Below are positions 1 to 11,838 of a DNA stretch of 64,000 bases, one piece after another. The notes beneath the pieces were generated by a model. The model did not search any database. It was given only the letters and a program-made list of their open reading frames with translations, and was not told the origin of the DNA. This DNA is from Agelas oroides. Taxonomy: Eukaryota; Porifera; Demospongiae; Agelasida; Agelasidae. Numbering within the stretch: position 1 is the first letter of the stretch; each line of letters opens with the position of its first letter. A program made the translations under genes and the position numbers. Location of the stretch: positions 4,198,889 through 4,262,888 of the forward strand of contig OX422196.1 of the NCBI GenBank assembly GCA_949130485.1, given 5' to 3'.

Positions 1-1
1 T

Positions 2-526
2 GGCTTCTTTCTTCACAAGGGAGAGTTCCGAGACGCCATCAGCCTCAGATATGACTGGGAACTGAAGAACACACCACAGACCTGCAGCTGTGGTGCCGCA
101 TTCACCATTGACCATGCCATGATGTGCCACACAGGAGGCTTTCCCACCATCCGCCACGATGAAATCCGCGATACTACTGCTACTCTACTAACAGAAGTGT
201 GCCACAATGTCGCCACCGAACCACCCCTACAACCACTTTCAGGAGAAATCCTCAACCATCGCACTGCCAACAGAGAAGACGGCGCACGACTTGACATCAG
301 AGCGAGAGGCTTTTGGAACGGAGCCCAAGATGCATTTTTTGACGTAAGGGTTTTTCACCCAAACGCATCAAGCTACCGCTCCATGAGTCTCCAGGCTGCC
401 TTCCGTCGTCACGAACAGGCTAAGAAAAGGGAATATGGAGAACGTGTGCGTGAAGTTGAACATGGTGTCTTCACCCCTCTAGTGCTATCCACAACTGGAG
501 GTCTTGCCGTAGCGATGTCGGGGTGA
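2..526 (+). pseudogene. C-terminus of a retroelement polyprotein (zinc knuckle plus nuclease-like domain)
   Basis: The frame is open from base 2 to a TGA at 524-526 and has no start codon inside the window, so it is the 3' part of a longer ORF. A Cys-x-Cys ... His-x3-Cys-His cluster (CSCGAAFTIDHAMMCH) is followed by a block with LDIRARGFW and FFDVRVFHP, whose acidic residues and hydrophobic strands resemble a PD-(D/E)XK-type fold. It ends in a basic stretch rich in R, K and E and then a TTGG motif. This order matches the C-terminal region of a large class of invertebrate reverse-transcriptase proteins. Related proteins normally continue a little beyond the TTGG motif, so the 3' end may be truncated. 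The family call is good; the exact clade is not determined. Confidence 0.6.
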
Positions 527-540
527 AAATCAAAATTCGT

Positions 541-1554
541 TTATCACAACAACAACCTTTATTTTTGAAAAGAGCATAAAATGGCGATTCCAACGGTACC
601 CATATCAATGAGATTGGGTGAATACAACAAGCGGTATGGTCTTCGAAATGTAACTGGTTTGCCAAATTTTTTCTACGTCATTTTAGCGCAATATTCCGGT
701 CACTACCTTTCCGGAAGCCACTGTAAGCCCGAACAGAATGAAACTCGCTGTGAAGGATAGTCTGTACCTATTCAGTCCAATGAAGGTTGTAGATTTTAGA
801 TATCTAGTATAATCCTTGCACTGGGCTTGGTAAATGCTTAAAAAACGGCATTTTGTGGCCATAAATAGTTGCATTTCCGGGGAAGTTGGAGCAAGGTTCC
901 AATCAAAAGCCTGTACCATCCCATTGGACAACTAGTCTAGTATACAGAACTGGTTGTGCTTTGTTGAATATTGAAGTACCTGTGAGCAGTATCACAAAAT
1001 GTCTTAGTACTTCAACAATTTGCAGAAAAGTAGCGAGATGTGACAAAAAAATTCTGTGTAGTTTTGATCGAGGCAGATATTTTTAACAAAGCTGTGCAAG
1101 CAAATATACCCAAGCCTCTAAGGAACCTCTATATCAAATTCGATGTGAAGACATTAAGACATTGTGGAGAAATGGTCTGTGTAGAAGAATATTTACATAC
1201 TTTTGAAACTCTGACATCACTAGTCTTGGCAGTGAAGCCACAACTTTCTACAAACGCTTGGCAGATCTCATCAGTTCGAAACAACAGAAACACTACTCCA
1301 ACGTCATGTGCTGGCTAAGGTGCTGACTCTCATTCGCCATTCTACGATCAGCCATCATGTGCATCAGGGGCAGCCGATCATCCTACCATCGCCCAAGATG
1401 TGAGATCGACATCACCCTTGCCACTGCGGAGGGTCTCCTCATTCAATAGAATTACTCCAACTTTAGACTTCCTAAAACTCCTTACTATTTTGTTTTCATG
1501 TTTTATACTTTTGTTCTTTTCAACCTGTGCACATTCCTTCTCTAAAAAAAATAA
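541..1554. other. Gene-poor stretch, nothing recognised
   Basis: Only short chance reading frames without recognisable motifs are seen. The region is AT-rich intergenic DNA or decayed repeat. Confidence 0.5.
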
Positions 1555-1645
1555 TTTATTTACGCGCGTATTTACGCGTGTCCTTTCTTCGAAAAAAAAA
1601 AAAAAAAAAAATGAAAGGATGCGCGTAAATACGTGCGTAAATAAA
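1555..1645. repeat. Inverted repeat around a poly-A loop
   Basis: Arms at about 1555-1587 and 1613-1645 (TTTATTTACGCGCGTATTTA and its complement) are nearly perfect complements of about 33 bp. They flank a run of about 20 A. It looks like a tiny hairpin MITE or the core of one. Confidence 0.7.
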
Positions 1646-1734
1646 CCGCTAGTTCAGGCGCTCGAGAATTGTCCTTCTAGTGATGTCACCCCATGCACCT
1701 GCTGTTCTGCCAACCTTAGTACCTTCTCTCGTGA

Positions 1735-1983
1735 AAATTCAAAGTCAGCTGGCTTAGCAAATGTATACATGGACAGCCAAAAATTGGATGTAATACTCCG
1801 CGAGCCATGTAGCTACTAAGGCTCTGCTTCTGTCCCAAAATGGCCTCAGAAGCAATCTCAGAGCATCGAATTTCTAAAAGTTTCCTGGGGGAGCATGCCC
1901 CCAGACCCCCCTAGTCTTGCATGCTTATGCAAATCAGACATCCATGTAACCCCCCTTCCAAAAATCCTGGCTACAGCGGCCTG
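1735..1983 (+). mobile_element. Non-autonomous hAT-like repeat, copy 1
   Basis: It shares blocks with copies near 11.4, 15.5 and 16.1-16.8 kb and with the tail of the decayed hAT transposon at 43.1-43.2 kb. The blocks are TCAGCTGGCTTAGCAAATGT, then GGCCTCAGAAG, then a G-rich hairpin GGGGGAGCATGCCCCCAGAC, then a terminus resembling CCTGGCTAC...CCTG. The terminus fits a hAT end (complement CAGG...GTAGCCAGG). The left end is not resolved. Confidence 0.6.
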
Positions 1984-2639
1984 CTGGTAGTTGTGGCAAG
2001 TTCAGGAAACGGGTCACTTTGACAAGTTAGGGTAAACCCACAATTGCTCACTTCATTTTCATGTGTAGAATGATGTTAATGTGGCTGTTTACAGAAACCC
2101 ATGTATGCATCCTGCTCCTTTAGGAGCATCAACACAGCCTACATGTAGAGGCAGCAGCTGTATACTACTCGCCACTCTCAAGTACCTCAAGAAAGTCAAC
2201 AAACGGAACACACTTTATCTTCTGTTCTTGTTTCTAACCCTTTTTCTCCCGGAAGGTCTGTTATATTAGCCATTTGTGCTACCTACTCCTTCCATAATGC
2301 ATACTCTGTATATTCACATGCATTAAAATCACTATAAATAAAATAAAACAAAAAAACGTGTCAATGAAGGTGTCCGAGTGATTTGGAAACTATATACCAT
2401 TCATGCAGAATCACAAGAGATGAGAATGCTGCATGTTGTCTAAACTGATTCATGCAACAAAAAGGGCTGATCCAATCTAATGGACCAACCCTCACAGGAC
2501 TTGCCACAGTCATGTGATGCTCAAAACTGTCATGATGAGTGAATGTACATAGCTATCTTTAGAATTTTACATTGCATTTGACTCTGAAATACTCTTGGAC
2601 ATATCTGATGTAAACTTCGCTCTAAAAATTGGCCATCGT
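1984..2639. other. Gene-poor stretch, nothing recognised
   Basis: AT-rich sequence with short chance frames only, including an A-rich tract near 2330-2355. Confidence 0.4.
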
Positions 2640-4060
2640 AGCCTCGTTCCTTGACCTTAACCTCTTCTAGTCTTTGACTACTTGGAGTTTACAAATACCA
2701 AATAGGTAGGTGGGAAGGCAGGGAGATCTAATCACACACAATGTCTAGTAGTATCAGGTAGACAGAGTATAGACACACGAGATGATTTTAATACTGTGTA
2801 CTCCTGCGTTTATGCTTATATCTCCACAGGAAGGAAGTGAGCACCTACGTAACAGCAAGGTGCAATTCAGTGTGTGCTTTAGAGTTATACAGTGACCGCA
2901 TTCACACAACCAGTGCTTAATAGTAAATATGCACTCATAAGTGAATGCACTTAACATTGCGAGTCACAATGCATGTAACAACGTGTGAGTACGAATTGAA
3001 CAAGCTGTTTGACACTTAAATTGCTTTGCAAATGCTCTTGTCTCCAGGCTCATTACAAGAAATTGCCTCACCCAAGCTTCTTCATCAGGTACTCCCCTCC
3101 ATGTGTCTATGTCTTCCGTCTCCTAATGTCACAATGCATGACCATATCTCTTAGGCTTCCTCTATACTGCTAAAAAAATGGAGGCAGAGAAGGGGCAGGA
3201 ACAAGGCTAGGCCATACATTTCAACATTTGTATGAAAACTAATGTAAGGGAGGAAGAGAAAGCTTGTTTTGAAAACACATTCTGCTTTACCCTTGTTTCC
3301 ATCCCTTTGCTACCTCAAGTGTTTGATTGCTTCCAGTATGCAAATACAGAGGAGGGAAGGCCTATACGTATTTGTATGTGCAATGAGGTCAGAGGGTAGA
3401 CACATAGGGGTGTGTCTGACGAAGAACCTTGATCCCCTTTTTGTAATGTCCCATCAGACGACTAGAAACTGGAGCGTTCGCAAGACAACACCAGTACAGC
3501 TAATTGTTCAATATATTCAGGACTACTCACCATGTGACTGCCTTTCATCTATACCTGGCATCACCACATGTAACCAGATCTCTCCAGGCCTTCCTCTCAA
3601 TATTTATATACTGAAGGCATGCCTTGAAAGCCTGGGAGGCCATACAAGTCAACATAAATTTGTCTTGAAAACACATTCTGTCTTCCCATGCACGTCTTTG
3701 CTGTCACCAGTACCCAAATACAGAAGGGGTGGGGGGAACCTGAGAGATTTAATCATGTGTAATGACGGCAGGTAGACAGAGGGTAGACAAAGGAGTGGTG
3801 GTGCCCGATGAAAGATCTTGAAGCCCTAGCGTTTATTGTATGAGGGCTACGTAAGGACTGGAACATTCACAGGGCAGCATTCATACAGTTGTTGTTTAGT
3901 ACACTTGGGACTGATAAATGCTAAGTGTGTGAACTATGCTGATCGGGTACTGCCCCATGTGTCTACCCCCTGTCGACCTGACATCATCACATATGAGACA
4001 ATTAATTCCCAGGCCTTCCTGCATCTATTGGAAGTGGTGATGGCCTGGGAACAAGGCTAT
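2640..4060. repeat. Three diverged direct repeats of a 430-500 bp unit
   Basis: The series GAAAACACATTCTG, an AATACAGA-G-rich block, and GTAGACAGAGGGTAGACA followed by a GATGAAGATCTTGA-like block recurs around 2700-2790, 3270-3430 and 3660-3820. A second marker (CATCA..ACATGT..CCAGGCCTTCCT) recurs around 3080, 3560 and 4000. The copies are clearly diverged. No coding potential is shared between them. Confidence 0.5.
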
Positions 4061-4468
4061 TCTGCCTACCACTGTTTATGAGTTGGATGCTGGGCAAAAT
4101 TAAGCTATGCACACACATATGGTTACCTGGAACTCAGTGAACATGAGGAGGAAACGTCTTATAGCACACATCTTCAGCCAACACCAGTGGTGACAGTTGT
4201 TCATTCTAACCACGATTGATCACTGCAATGGTAAATGTTATACCACAGATTATGACGGAGTGATGTACAGGCAGCCTAAAGATGGAAGGACCTGGCAATT
4301 TCCAGACAGCATTATCTGGAAAGCAATAGTTTTTGAACAGCTAGTTAACGGACAAAACTTGAGCCCATTTGTGTTAAAGGAAGAAAGGCCTACCAAGTGG
4401 TGACTGAGCACTTTTCAACAGCTAACCACAAAAGCTACAATGCACTTTTCACTCTATGCATAAAATAG

Positions 4469-5060
4469 TCTGGACTGCAGACCCTTCTGACTGGGCAAGG
4501 AAGTCTGGAGAATAATTCAAAAGTGTCTACCTGAAATGCCACATTGTAAAGTAGTTTTTGCTGTAAGTAGAACTTGAATGCTGTTTGCAATTGGTTGATG
4601 TGGCTTCTCTCCTTCATCAATGTACCCTGACCAGTCTGGACCCCAGACCCTTCTGGCCGTGTGAGGAAGGGTCTGGGGAATTACCTCGCTCGGAAGTGTC
4701 TTGCTGGAATGCTAAAGCTTTTAAATCCGGCAAACTTCTTTCTCGGATCTTAAATGTGATTGGTCAGGTACTATTCCAATCTTCAAACTTGCATGTTCTA
4801 CAGTATACTCACTTCCTGTCACTAGTAGAACTCAAACGCTGGTTGGCCAATGTTACATTCTTTCCTTCATCAACACCAACGACAGGATTCCAGCACTCAA
4901 GACTCTTCCGCGTAAGGTTTGTCACCACACCGTCACATGGCCAGAACGGTCTGGGGTCCAGACTAAACCCTGACAGCACAGTCCAGTGCTCAAGACAATT
5001 CTGAACAAGATGTTTCCCAGATCCTTCCTTGTCTGGTCAGAAAGGTCTGGAGTCCAGACC
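4469..5060. repeat. Nested foldback element
   Basis: Outer arms around 4469-4510 and 5017-5060 and inner arms around 4636-4662 and 4939-4964 are inverted relative to each other (GTCTGGACCCCAGACC-type core). Each arm end is itself a short GTCTGGA...TCCAGAC palindrome. ATAG occurs on both sides as a possible short target duplication. No protein is encoded. Confidence 0.6.
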
Positions 5061-5530
5061 ATAGCTGTTCATATGCTGCAGGTTGTATGCATGTCAACAA
5101 AATAGAGAACAAATCTCTTCCTTTGTGGCTGCACTTACGCCAATACCATGGGAAAAGTAATTTGCCCGTGATCCTGTTAAACTGCCGAAACCTTTAACCT
5201 ATGCCTATGCTATAAACCTGAATATTGGGTGCTGTTCTTTTCAGTAGATCTTATACCTGAATGAAAAGCAAAGCTGAGGTTGCAAATCTGTTGACAAACT
5301 TCACAATAACTGAGGATTTTCTGCGTATAGCCCTAAAAGAACAAGTATCAAGTCACCCTACCACAGGGGGGAAAATGTAATTATATAGTATAGAGGCGGA
5401 AATGACAATGATACAAATACAAGAGGGTGAGACTTGAGGGATCTAGGACAGAAGCGAACCATACATGTAAAAGGATACAGATGGGGCTTCGCAAGATCAA
5501 TATACAATACAAAACAGGACAAACCGCAAT
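5061..5530. other. Gene-poor stretch
   Basis: No recognisable feature. The R2-like retroelement remnant begins just to the right. Confidence 0.4.
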
Positions 5531-5537
5531 TAGTTAC

Positions 5538-7327
5538 CTATACACAAACAAAAGGGGTGAAATGTAGGTCCGGGCAAGTCCATGTTGGAAGTCTTCTGCA
5601 GTTGAAAATGTGGTATGAGCAGTTGATAGCTATTTTGCTTAAATGGTCCAAGAAATTCCTGTGCCATTTAGAATGCTGTTCTGGGAAGAGGAGTTCCATG
5701 CTGTGATGAGCGTCTGCTGGGAGGTAATGGCCCAACGATCCAATTTCTAAGGTAGAATATGTGATGCTTGAGAGCTTCCCAGCAGCTAGGATATCACTGA
5801 ATAGGCTATTATAGGGCTGCTTTTGCTGTTTTCGCTCCTTAGCTGCGAGAATATTGGGAAGTGAGTTCATTGGCACTGTAAGTTCAACCACACGCAATTG
5901 AGAATCTGTTAGTATCACTATGTCAGGCTTCAGGGTGGTATAGCAGAGGTTGTTGGGAATTGTAGAAGGAGGATTTTCAGAGGCTAGCTTCCCCGGCAGA
6001 TCTAGAAAGTGGTGGTTAGAAGAGTGAAGGGCTTCCTGCGTTGCTGCTATACAGGCCAGGATGCAGTCATGTCTCCAGGAGAATCTACCCTGCTCCAAAG
6101 CTCGTTGGCATCCATTTAAAACATGCGCAGTGGTAGGGCGGGGGTTGCCACACAGAGGGCATTTTGGGTCAACTTGAATTCTCCAGCAGGCAAGATTTAG
6201 AGGAGTTGGGAGTGTGTCCGTAGCAGCCCGGAGAATAAAGGACATCTGCCTGGCTGGGAGGCCATGCATTATCCTTTTCCAGATCTTAGAGGAGGATTCG
6301 AGGTCGATAGAATCAAGGAGCTTAGATTGCACTTCTAGGCCTTCCAAGTGTGAGGTGAACTCACCCTCACGAGAGACTTTCAGACTGGAGAATAGCTGCT
6401 TTTTCAGGGTCTTGGCTGGGATCTGTTGTGAAGTTTCCAAAGCAGATTTAACTCTTGTCACCACAGACTGGAAAAGGCTGGGCATAGATTGAGCAGGGAA
6501 TACACTGTCTTCGTTTTTGACGACGAGTTCCTGAATAAGAGGGTCAGGGCTGGACATGAGAGAAGTGAGGAAAGAGATCTTGGACTTTTGCTCCACTTCA
6601 GTGAGAGGGGTTACGTCTAGAAGTTCCGGGTGGAACAGGATAGCCAGGGTGGTAGAATTTGAGAGTGACAGCCACCTCTTCAGATATTTGTTGGCCTGGG
6701 CTTGAAGAGACAATAGCTTGGATTTAGATATTTGGTTGACTGCGAGGTAGAATTGGAGAGAGGGTAGAAGGTAATTACGGTAAATCCAAAGTTTGTATTC
6801 ACCTCGGATGGGTCGATCGTTAATGTTTCGAAGCATGGATGAAAAATTGTTTGCGAGAGCTTTGCCCGCAGTGGAAGGATTTGTGCTGAGCCAGGCTCCC
6901 AAGTATTTATTTGGTGTAAGGGCTATGTTTGGGATGAGGGTTCCTCGGAGTTCAAATTGCGTTGAATGGGACACCCTCTTTCCCGGCTTGCTATATACCG
7001 CACATTTATCTGGCCTCAGCTCCAGGCCGATTGAGGTGCAGTGGTTGTCAGCAAGCTGTAGAGTGTCTTTCAGGGCATTAACTGAGGTGGTTGTTATCAG
7101 GATATCATCAGCATACCCTTTAGCCCGATGTTCTGAGGAAGACACAAACTTTGGGTAGTGGAGCTGTCTCCTAACACTAGGAAGTTGGCGATAGGGGGGA
7201 GGGGTCTCAAGTGGATAGAAAAGTTTCTCTTTCTTCCATGCAAGTTGCCACTCAGCATTGTTGAGGACTAGACGTTCTGTGTCAGAGTTTCTGTAGAGTA
7301 ATTGGCAGGTCCCATCAGCGAAATACC
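5538..7327 (-). pseudogene. R2-like non-LTR retroelement: RT palm end, zinc knuckle and restriction-like endonuclease
   Basis: A long minus-strand frame encodes the 3' part of a reverse transcriptase. Counting from the first methionine (complement of 7145), the YADD catalytic motif is at residues 11-14. It is followed by thumb and connection sequence, then a CPLC-x8-H-x4-C zinc knuckle near residues 329-346. Then comes a restriction-like nuclease block: KPDIVIL near 406-412, an ELT with E421, and a K/R/Q-rich stretch near 436-444. Order and spacing match site-specific non-LTR elements of the R2/CRE/Hero type. The frame stays open upstream to a TAA near 7330 without a start codon. The GVPQG-type RT blocks expected before YADD are not visible, so the 5' part is deleted or rearranged. 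It lies alone and is probably dead, though 535 codons without a stop suggest a fairly recent copy. Confidence 0.8.
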
Positions 7328-7339
7328 GTTATTAAACAG

Positions 7340-7680
7340 CCTGGGCCCTAATCCCTTCTGTTAATCACTGTCTCTTGTCTACAAACAAAATGAGGGCTTA
7401 CCCCGCACCTCCCATCGTCTAGCAGGTTTGTTTCGAGCATCCTTCGCTTTCTGGGACTGGGAAAGTCAAAGTTGGATACTTGCAGCTGCCGCCAATTTTC
7501 ACTGGTCAGAATTTAAAAATACATCTCACAAGCCACACCTTCTTGCTTGCGCGAGTTGCAGATGACCAATATAAGTAACCTACTGTTTTCACACTGGATC
7601 ATTGATGCCTGCATGCTCCATGCGATGTAAACAGTCTGCTACCATACACTAACACCAGTGTAAAAAGCAAGGTGTTTCTT
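7340..7680. other. Gene-poor stretch before satellite array
   Basis: No coding or repeat signal recognised. The first satellite-like words begin near 7680. Confidence 0.4.
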
Positions 7681-10227
7681 GGCATTCGCTTACCTCTATT
7701 TGAGTCAGACGGATACCACTCCATCAACTAATTCAATATCTTAGTTTTAGCATCCCTTTTCACCTCTACATTCATAATCATGACTTAGAACAAGCGTCCG
7801 GTACACTTACCTGTGGGGCGTTCATGTATGTATACCCCCGATATGTCCAAATGGGTACATTTTATGGTATTCGGTTACCTTTATTTGGCTCAGATGGATA
7901 CCAATCCATCAACTGACTGAAAAACTTGGTTTTTCCACCTGTACATTCATGATCATGACTTAGAAGAAGCGTCTGGTACACTTACCTGTGGGGTGTTCAT
8001 GTACGTACCCCGTATTCGGTTTGGCTAAGACGCATACCAATCTATCAAATTACTTCAAATCTTGGTTTTAGTATCCCTTTTCACCTCTACATTCATGATT
8101 GGGGCTTAGAACAAGCGTCCGGTACACGTGTGGGACGATCATGTATGAACCACCGATATGGCCAAATGGGTGCATTTTATGGTATTCGGTTACTGGCTAA
8201 GACAGATACCAATCCATCAAATGACTTCAAATCTTGGTTTTAGCATCCCTTTCCACCTTTAGATTCATGATCATGACTTAGAACAAGCGTCCGGTACACT
8301 TACCTGTGGGGCGTTCATGTACGTACCACCGATATGGCCAAATGGGTACATTTTATGGTATTCGGTTACCTTTACTTGGTTCAGACGGATACCAATCCAT
8401 CAAATCACTTCAAATCTTGGTTTTAGCATTCCTTTCCACCTCTAAATTCATGATTGTGACTTAGAACAAGCGTCCGGTACACTTACATGTGGGACGTTCA
8501 TTTATGTACCCCCGATATGGCCAAATAGGTATATTTTACGGTATTCGATTACCTTTATTTGGTTCAGACGGATACCAATCCATCAAATTACTTCAAATCT
8601 CTGTTTTAGCATTCCTTTCCACTTCTACATTCATGATTGGGGCTTAGAACAAGCGTCCGGTACACTTACCTGTGGGGCGTTCATGTATGTACCCCCGATA
8701 TGGCCAAATGGGTACATTTTATGGTATTCGGTTACCTTTATTTGGTTCAGATGGATAGCAATCCATCAAATTACTTCAAATCTTGGTTTACCACTTCTAC
8801 ATTCATGATTGGGGCATAGAACAAGCGTCCGGTACACTTACCTGTGGGGCGTTCATGTATATGTACCCCCGATATGGCCAAATGGATACGGTATTCGGTT
8901 ACCTTTATTTGGCTCAGACGGATACCAATCCATCAAATGACTTCAAAACTTAGTTTTAGCATTCCTTTCCACCACTAGATTCATGATCATGACTTAGAAC
9001 AAGCGTCCGGTACACTTACCTGTGGGGCGTTCATGTCCGTACCCCCGATATATGGCCAAATGGGTACATTTGATGGTATTCGGTTACCTTTATTTGGCTA
9101 AGAAGGAATCCAATCCTTCAAATTACTTCAAACCTCGGTTTTAGCATCCCTTTTCACCTCTACGTTCATAATCATGACTTAGAACAAGCGTCCGGTGCAC
9201 TTACCTGTGGGGCATTCATGTATGTGCATACATGAACGCCCCACAGGTAAGTGTACCGGACGCTTGTTGTAAGTCCCAGTCATGAATCTAGTGGTGGAAA
9301 GGGATGATAAACTAAGTTTTTGAGTTAGTTGATGGATTGGTATCCGTCTTAGCCAAATAAAGGTAACCGAATACCATAAAATGTACCCATTTGGACATAT
9401 TGGGGGTACCACCGATATATATGTCCAAATGGGTACATTTTATGGTATTTGGTTACCTTTATTTGGTTCAGACGGATACCAATCCATAGTTTTAGTATTC
9501 CTTTCCACCTCTAAATTCATGATGATGACTTAGAACAAGCGTCCGGTACACTTACATTTGGGGCGTACATGTCCGTACCCGGGATATGGCCAAATGGGTA
9601 CATTTTATGGTATTCGGTTACTTTTATTTGGCTCAGACGGATGCCAATCCATCAACTAACTGAAAAACTTGGTTTTATCATCCCTTTCCACCTGTACATT
9701 CAAGATCATGACTTATATAGAACAAGCGTCCGGTACACTTACATGGGTACATTTTATGGTTTTCGGTTACTAATTTATAATGCATGATACCAATCCATCA
9801 AATGACTTCAAAACTTAGTTTTAGCATTCCTTTCCACCACTAGATTCATGATCATGACTTAGAACAAGCGTCCGGTACACTTACCTGTGGGGCGTTCATG
9901 TACGTACCCCCGATATGGCCAAATGGGTACATTTTATGGTATTCGGTTACCTTTATTTGGTTCAGACACATACCTATCCATCAATTTATTTCAAATCTCG
10001 GTTTTAGCATCCCTTTCCACTTCTACATTCATGATTGGGGTTTAGAACAAGTGTCCGGTACACTTACCTGTGAGGCGTTCATGTATGTACCCCCGATATG
10101 GCCAAATGGGTACATTTTATGGTATTCAGTTACCTTTATTTGGCTCAGACGGATACCAATCCATCAAATGACTTCAAATCTTAGTTTGAGCGTCCCTTTC
10201 CACCTCTAGATTCATGATCATGACTTA
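7680..10227. repeat. Satellite array 1, monomer about 165-185 bp
   Basis: The words AACAAGCGTCCGGTACACTT, GATATGGCCAAATGGGTACA, TATGGTATTCGGTTACC and ATACCAATCCATCAA recur in the same order about 14 times. Monomers differ by small indels, so the period drifts. The array is interrupted at 10228 by an inserted element, and its remnant ACTTAGAACAAGCG resumes at 11529. Reading frames inside it are by-products of the repeat. Confidence 0.9.
9225..9412. repeat. Inverted monomer within satellite array 1
   Basis: One whole monomer is in reverse orientation (CATGAACGCCCCACAGGTAA, then AAGTGTACCGGACGCTTGTT, then TTGGTATCCGTCTTAGCC). It makes a head-to-head junction centred near 9226, where ATGTATG meets CATACAT, and a tail-to-tail junction near 9412. 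Confidence 0.85.
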
Positions 10228-11528
10228 CAGGGGCGGCGGAGCAGGGGGGGCAGGGGGGGCGAATGCCCCCCCAAAGTACAGATTGGGGGGGCCTTGCCCC
10301 CCCAATCCGAAGATGGCTACTGCTACTTGATGTGTAATAATATACAACAGTTACTATCAAAATGCCAGTGTCAACGATGCGTCGTTTACTTACCGTACGG
10401 TATCCAGCACAAACCATCGTCGTAGTTAGTCTCGCGTAGCCGCGAGGTCGTAGTAGGTTTTCCTGTGGGTGTGACTGGATAAGTTTATTTACTTTTAACT
10501 AGGAGTACGCATGCGCATGATGCCTCGCGCCGCTCCAAGCGCCATGCGCGGATGGGGCGCGCGGCGCAGGTGTCAGGCGTTGCTCGTTTAGTATAGTGGG
10601 AGTCCAAAGAACAGTACAAAACAACGGTAACGTGAAGAGTGAGCCTAAATACCTGACTTGTGAAGAATCTCCAGTACGTGCTTTCTACTTTTGGACTCTT
10701 TCTTGTTCTTTTGTCGCTCTCTTGGCTTTCTACGGTGGGCTGACTTCTTTGCTTTTTTGTTTTTTGGAGTCAGCACTCGTTTATGCACTTCGTTCCGCAA
10801 TACGTACGTTGCGAAGGGCCAGTCGCGCTGTTCTCCCCGTCCTCCGTCGGCAAGAAATGTCGTCCTGGCTTCGTCATGTAATGTTACGTCTGGCCAGGGC
10901 GTGAGCGCAAATTGACATTCCTAAGCGTGACCGACACGTACGTACGTAGAGAAGGAATGTGCACAGGTTGAAAAGAACAAAAGTATAAAACATGAAAACA
11001 AAATAGTAAGGAGTTTTACGTACGTACATACGTACGTACGTACGCACGTACATTGCGAGAATAGATCCCTCATTCAGAGCCTCGCGCTAATGCGCTCGGC
11101 AATTAGACAAACACGTGCACAGCCACTGCACTGCCCCACCTTCAAGCTGTTAGGCGTGGTGATCACTGAACTAGTTTCAGAGTGTAGTACAAAGTAGAAA
11201 CTGTTTTTGTCCAGGTCGTCAATTCGTCTATAAGATGCCCACCTCATCAGGCCCGCCACGTACGGTCGACTATAGTGACTGAAACGCCTCGTGACGACTG
11301 ACGTGTATCGTGGCGAACGGAGGTATTACTCTCGCCATGTACTCTAGTCGGACTAGTGGCATTTGGGTACAAATATGGCCTCAGAAGCGATCTCAGAGCA
11401 CCTAATTTTAAAAAAAAATTTTCTGGGGGGGGGGGGGGGCATGCCCCCAGACCCCCCTAGCGTGTGCGTGCTTACGCACGCACCATCCTCGCTGCCCCCC
11501 CAATCTCAAGTACCTTCCGCCGCCCCTG
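10228..11528. mobile_element. 1.3 kb non-autonomous hAT-like element inserted in satellite array 1
   Basis: The ends are CAGGGGCGGCGGA and its complement TCCGCCGCCCCTG-type end (12-13 bp terminal inverted repeat). ACTTA occurs directly on both sides (10223-10227 and 11529-11533), and removing the element restores the satellite word CATGACTTAGAACAAGCG. The 3' 150 bp carries the GGCCTCAGAAG and G-rich GCATGCCCCCAGACCCCCCT block shared with the hAT family at 43 kb. Internal sequence includes a TACG-rich microsatellite near 11015-11052 and a roughly 100-codon frame at 10596-10904 with no recognisable domain. No transposase is seen. Confidence 0.85.
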
Positions 11529-11838
11529 ACTTAGAACAAGCGTTTCTGATAGCAGTTTACCAATCAAGCACAGCCATACTGAGCTACAAGTCACTTTCAC
11601 GCTTCAGTGAAGTGTGCACTTAGCTACTGGAATGCTGCACTGCAGCACATTCTGTGCATCCACAACGCTTTTGATGGTAGTGGCACTTCTTTACAACACC
11701 GAGTGACATCTCTCAAAAGGCTTTGCGTGGTCTTCTTAGCTTCTACACAACTCAGAAAGAGATACAGGGTTTTGCAGAATCACACTGGAGTGGCAAGAGA
11801 GTGAGATCCCACATTATTTGGTTAACAACGCTTCTCCC
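11529..11838. other. Satellite 1 remnant and a repeat shared with 33.6 kb
   Basis: The first 14 bases continue the interrupted satellite monomer. The stretch 11545-11629, around CACTTCACTGAAGTG-like words, reappears inverted at about 33559-33640. Nothing coding is seen. Confidence 0.5.

Noticed and set aside
8637-10209. Repeated short frames reading WPNGYILWYSVTFIW
   Set aside because: They are by-products of satellite array 1 and break at every monomer indel.
10596-10904. 102-codon frame with hydrophobic stretches inside the 1.3 kb hAT-like element
   Set aside because: No motif, overlapping frames of similar quality, and a position inside a non-autonomous element make it likely chance.
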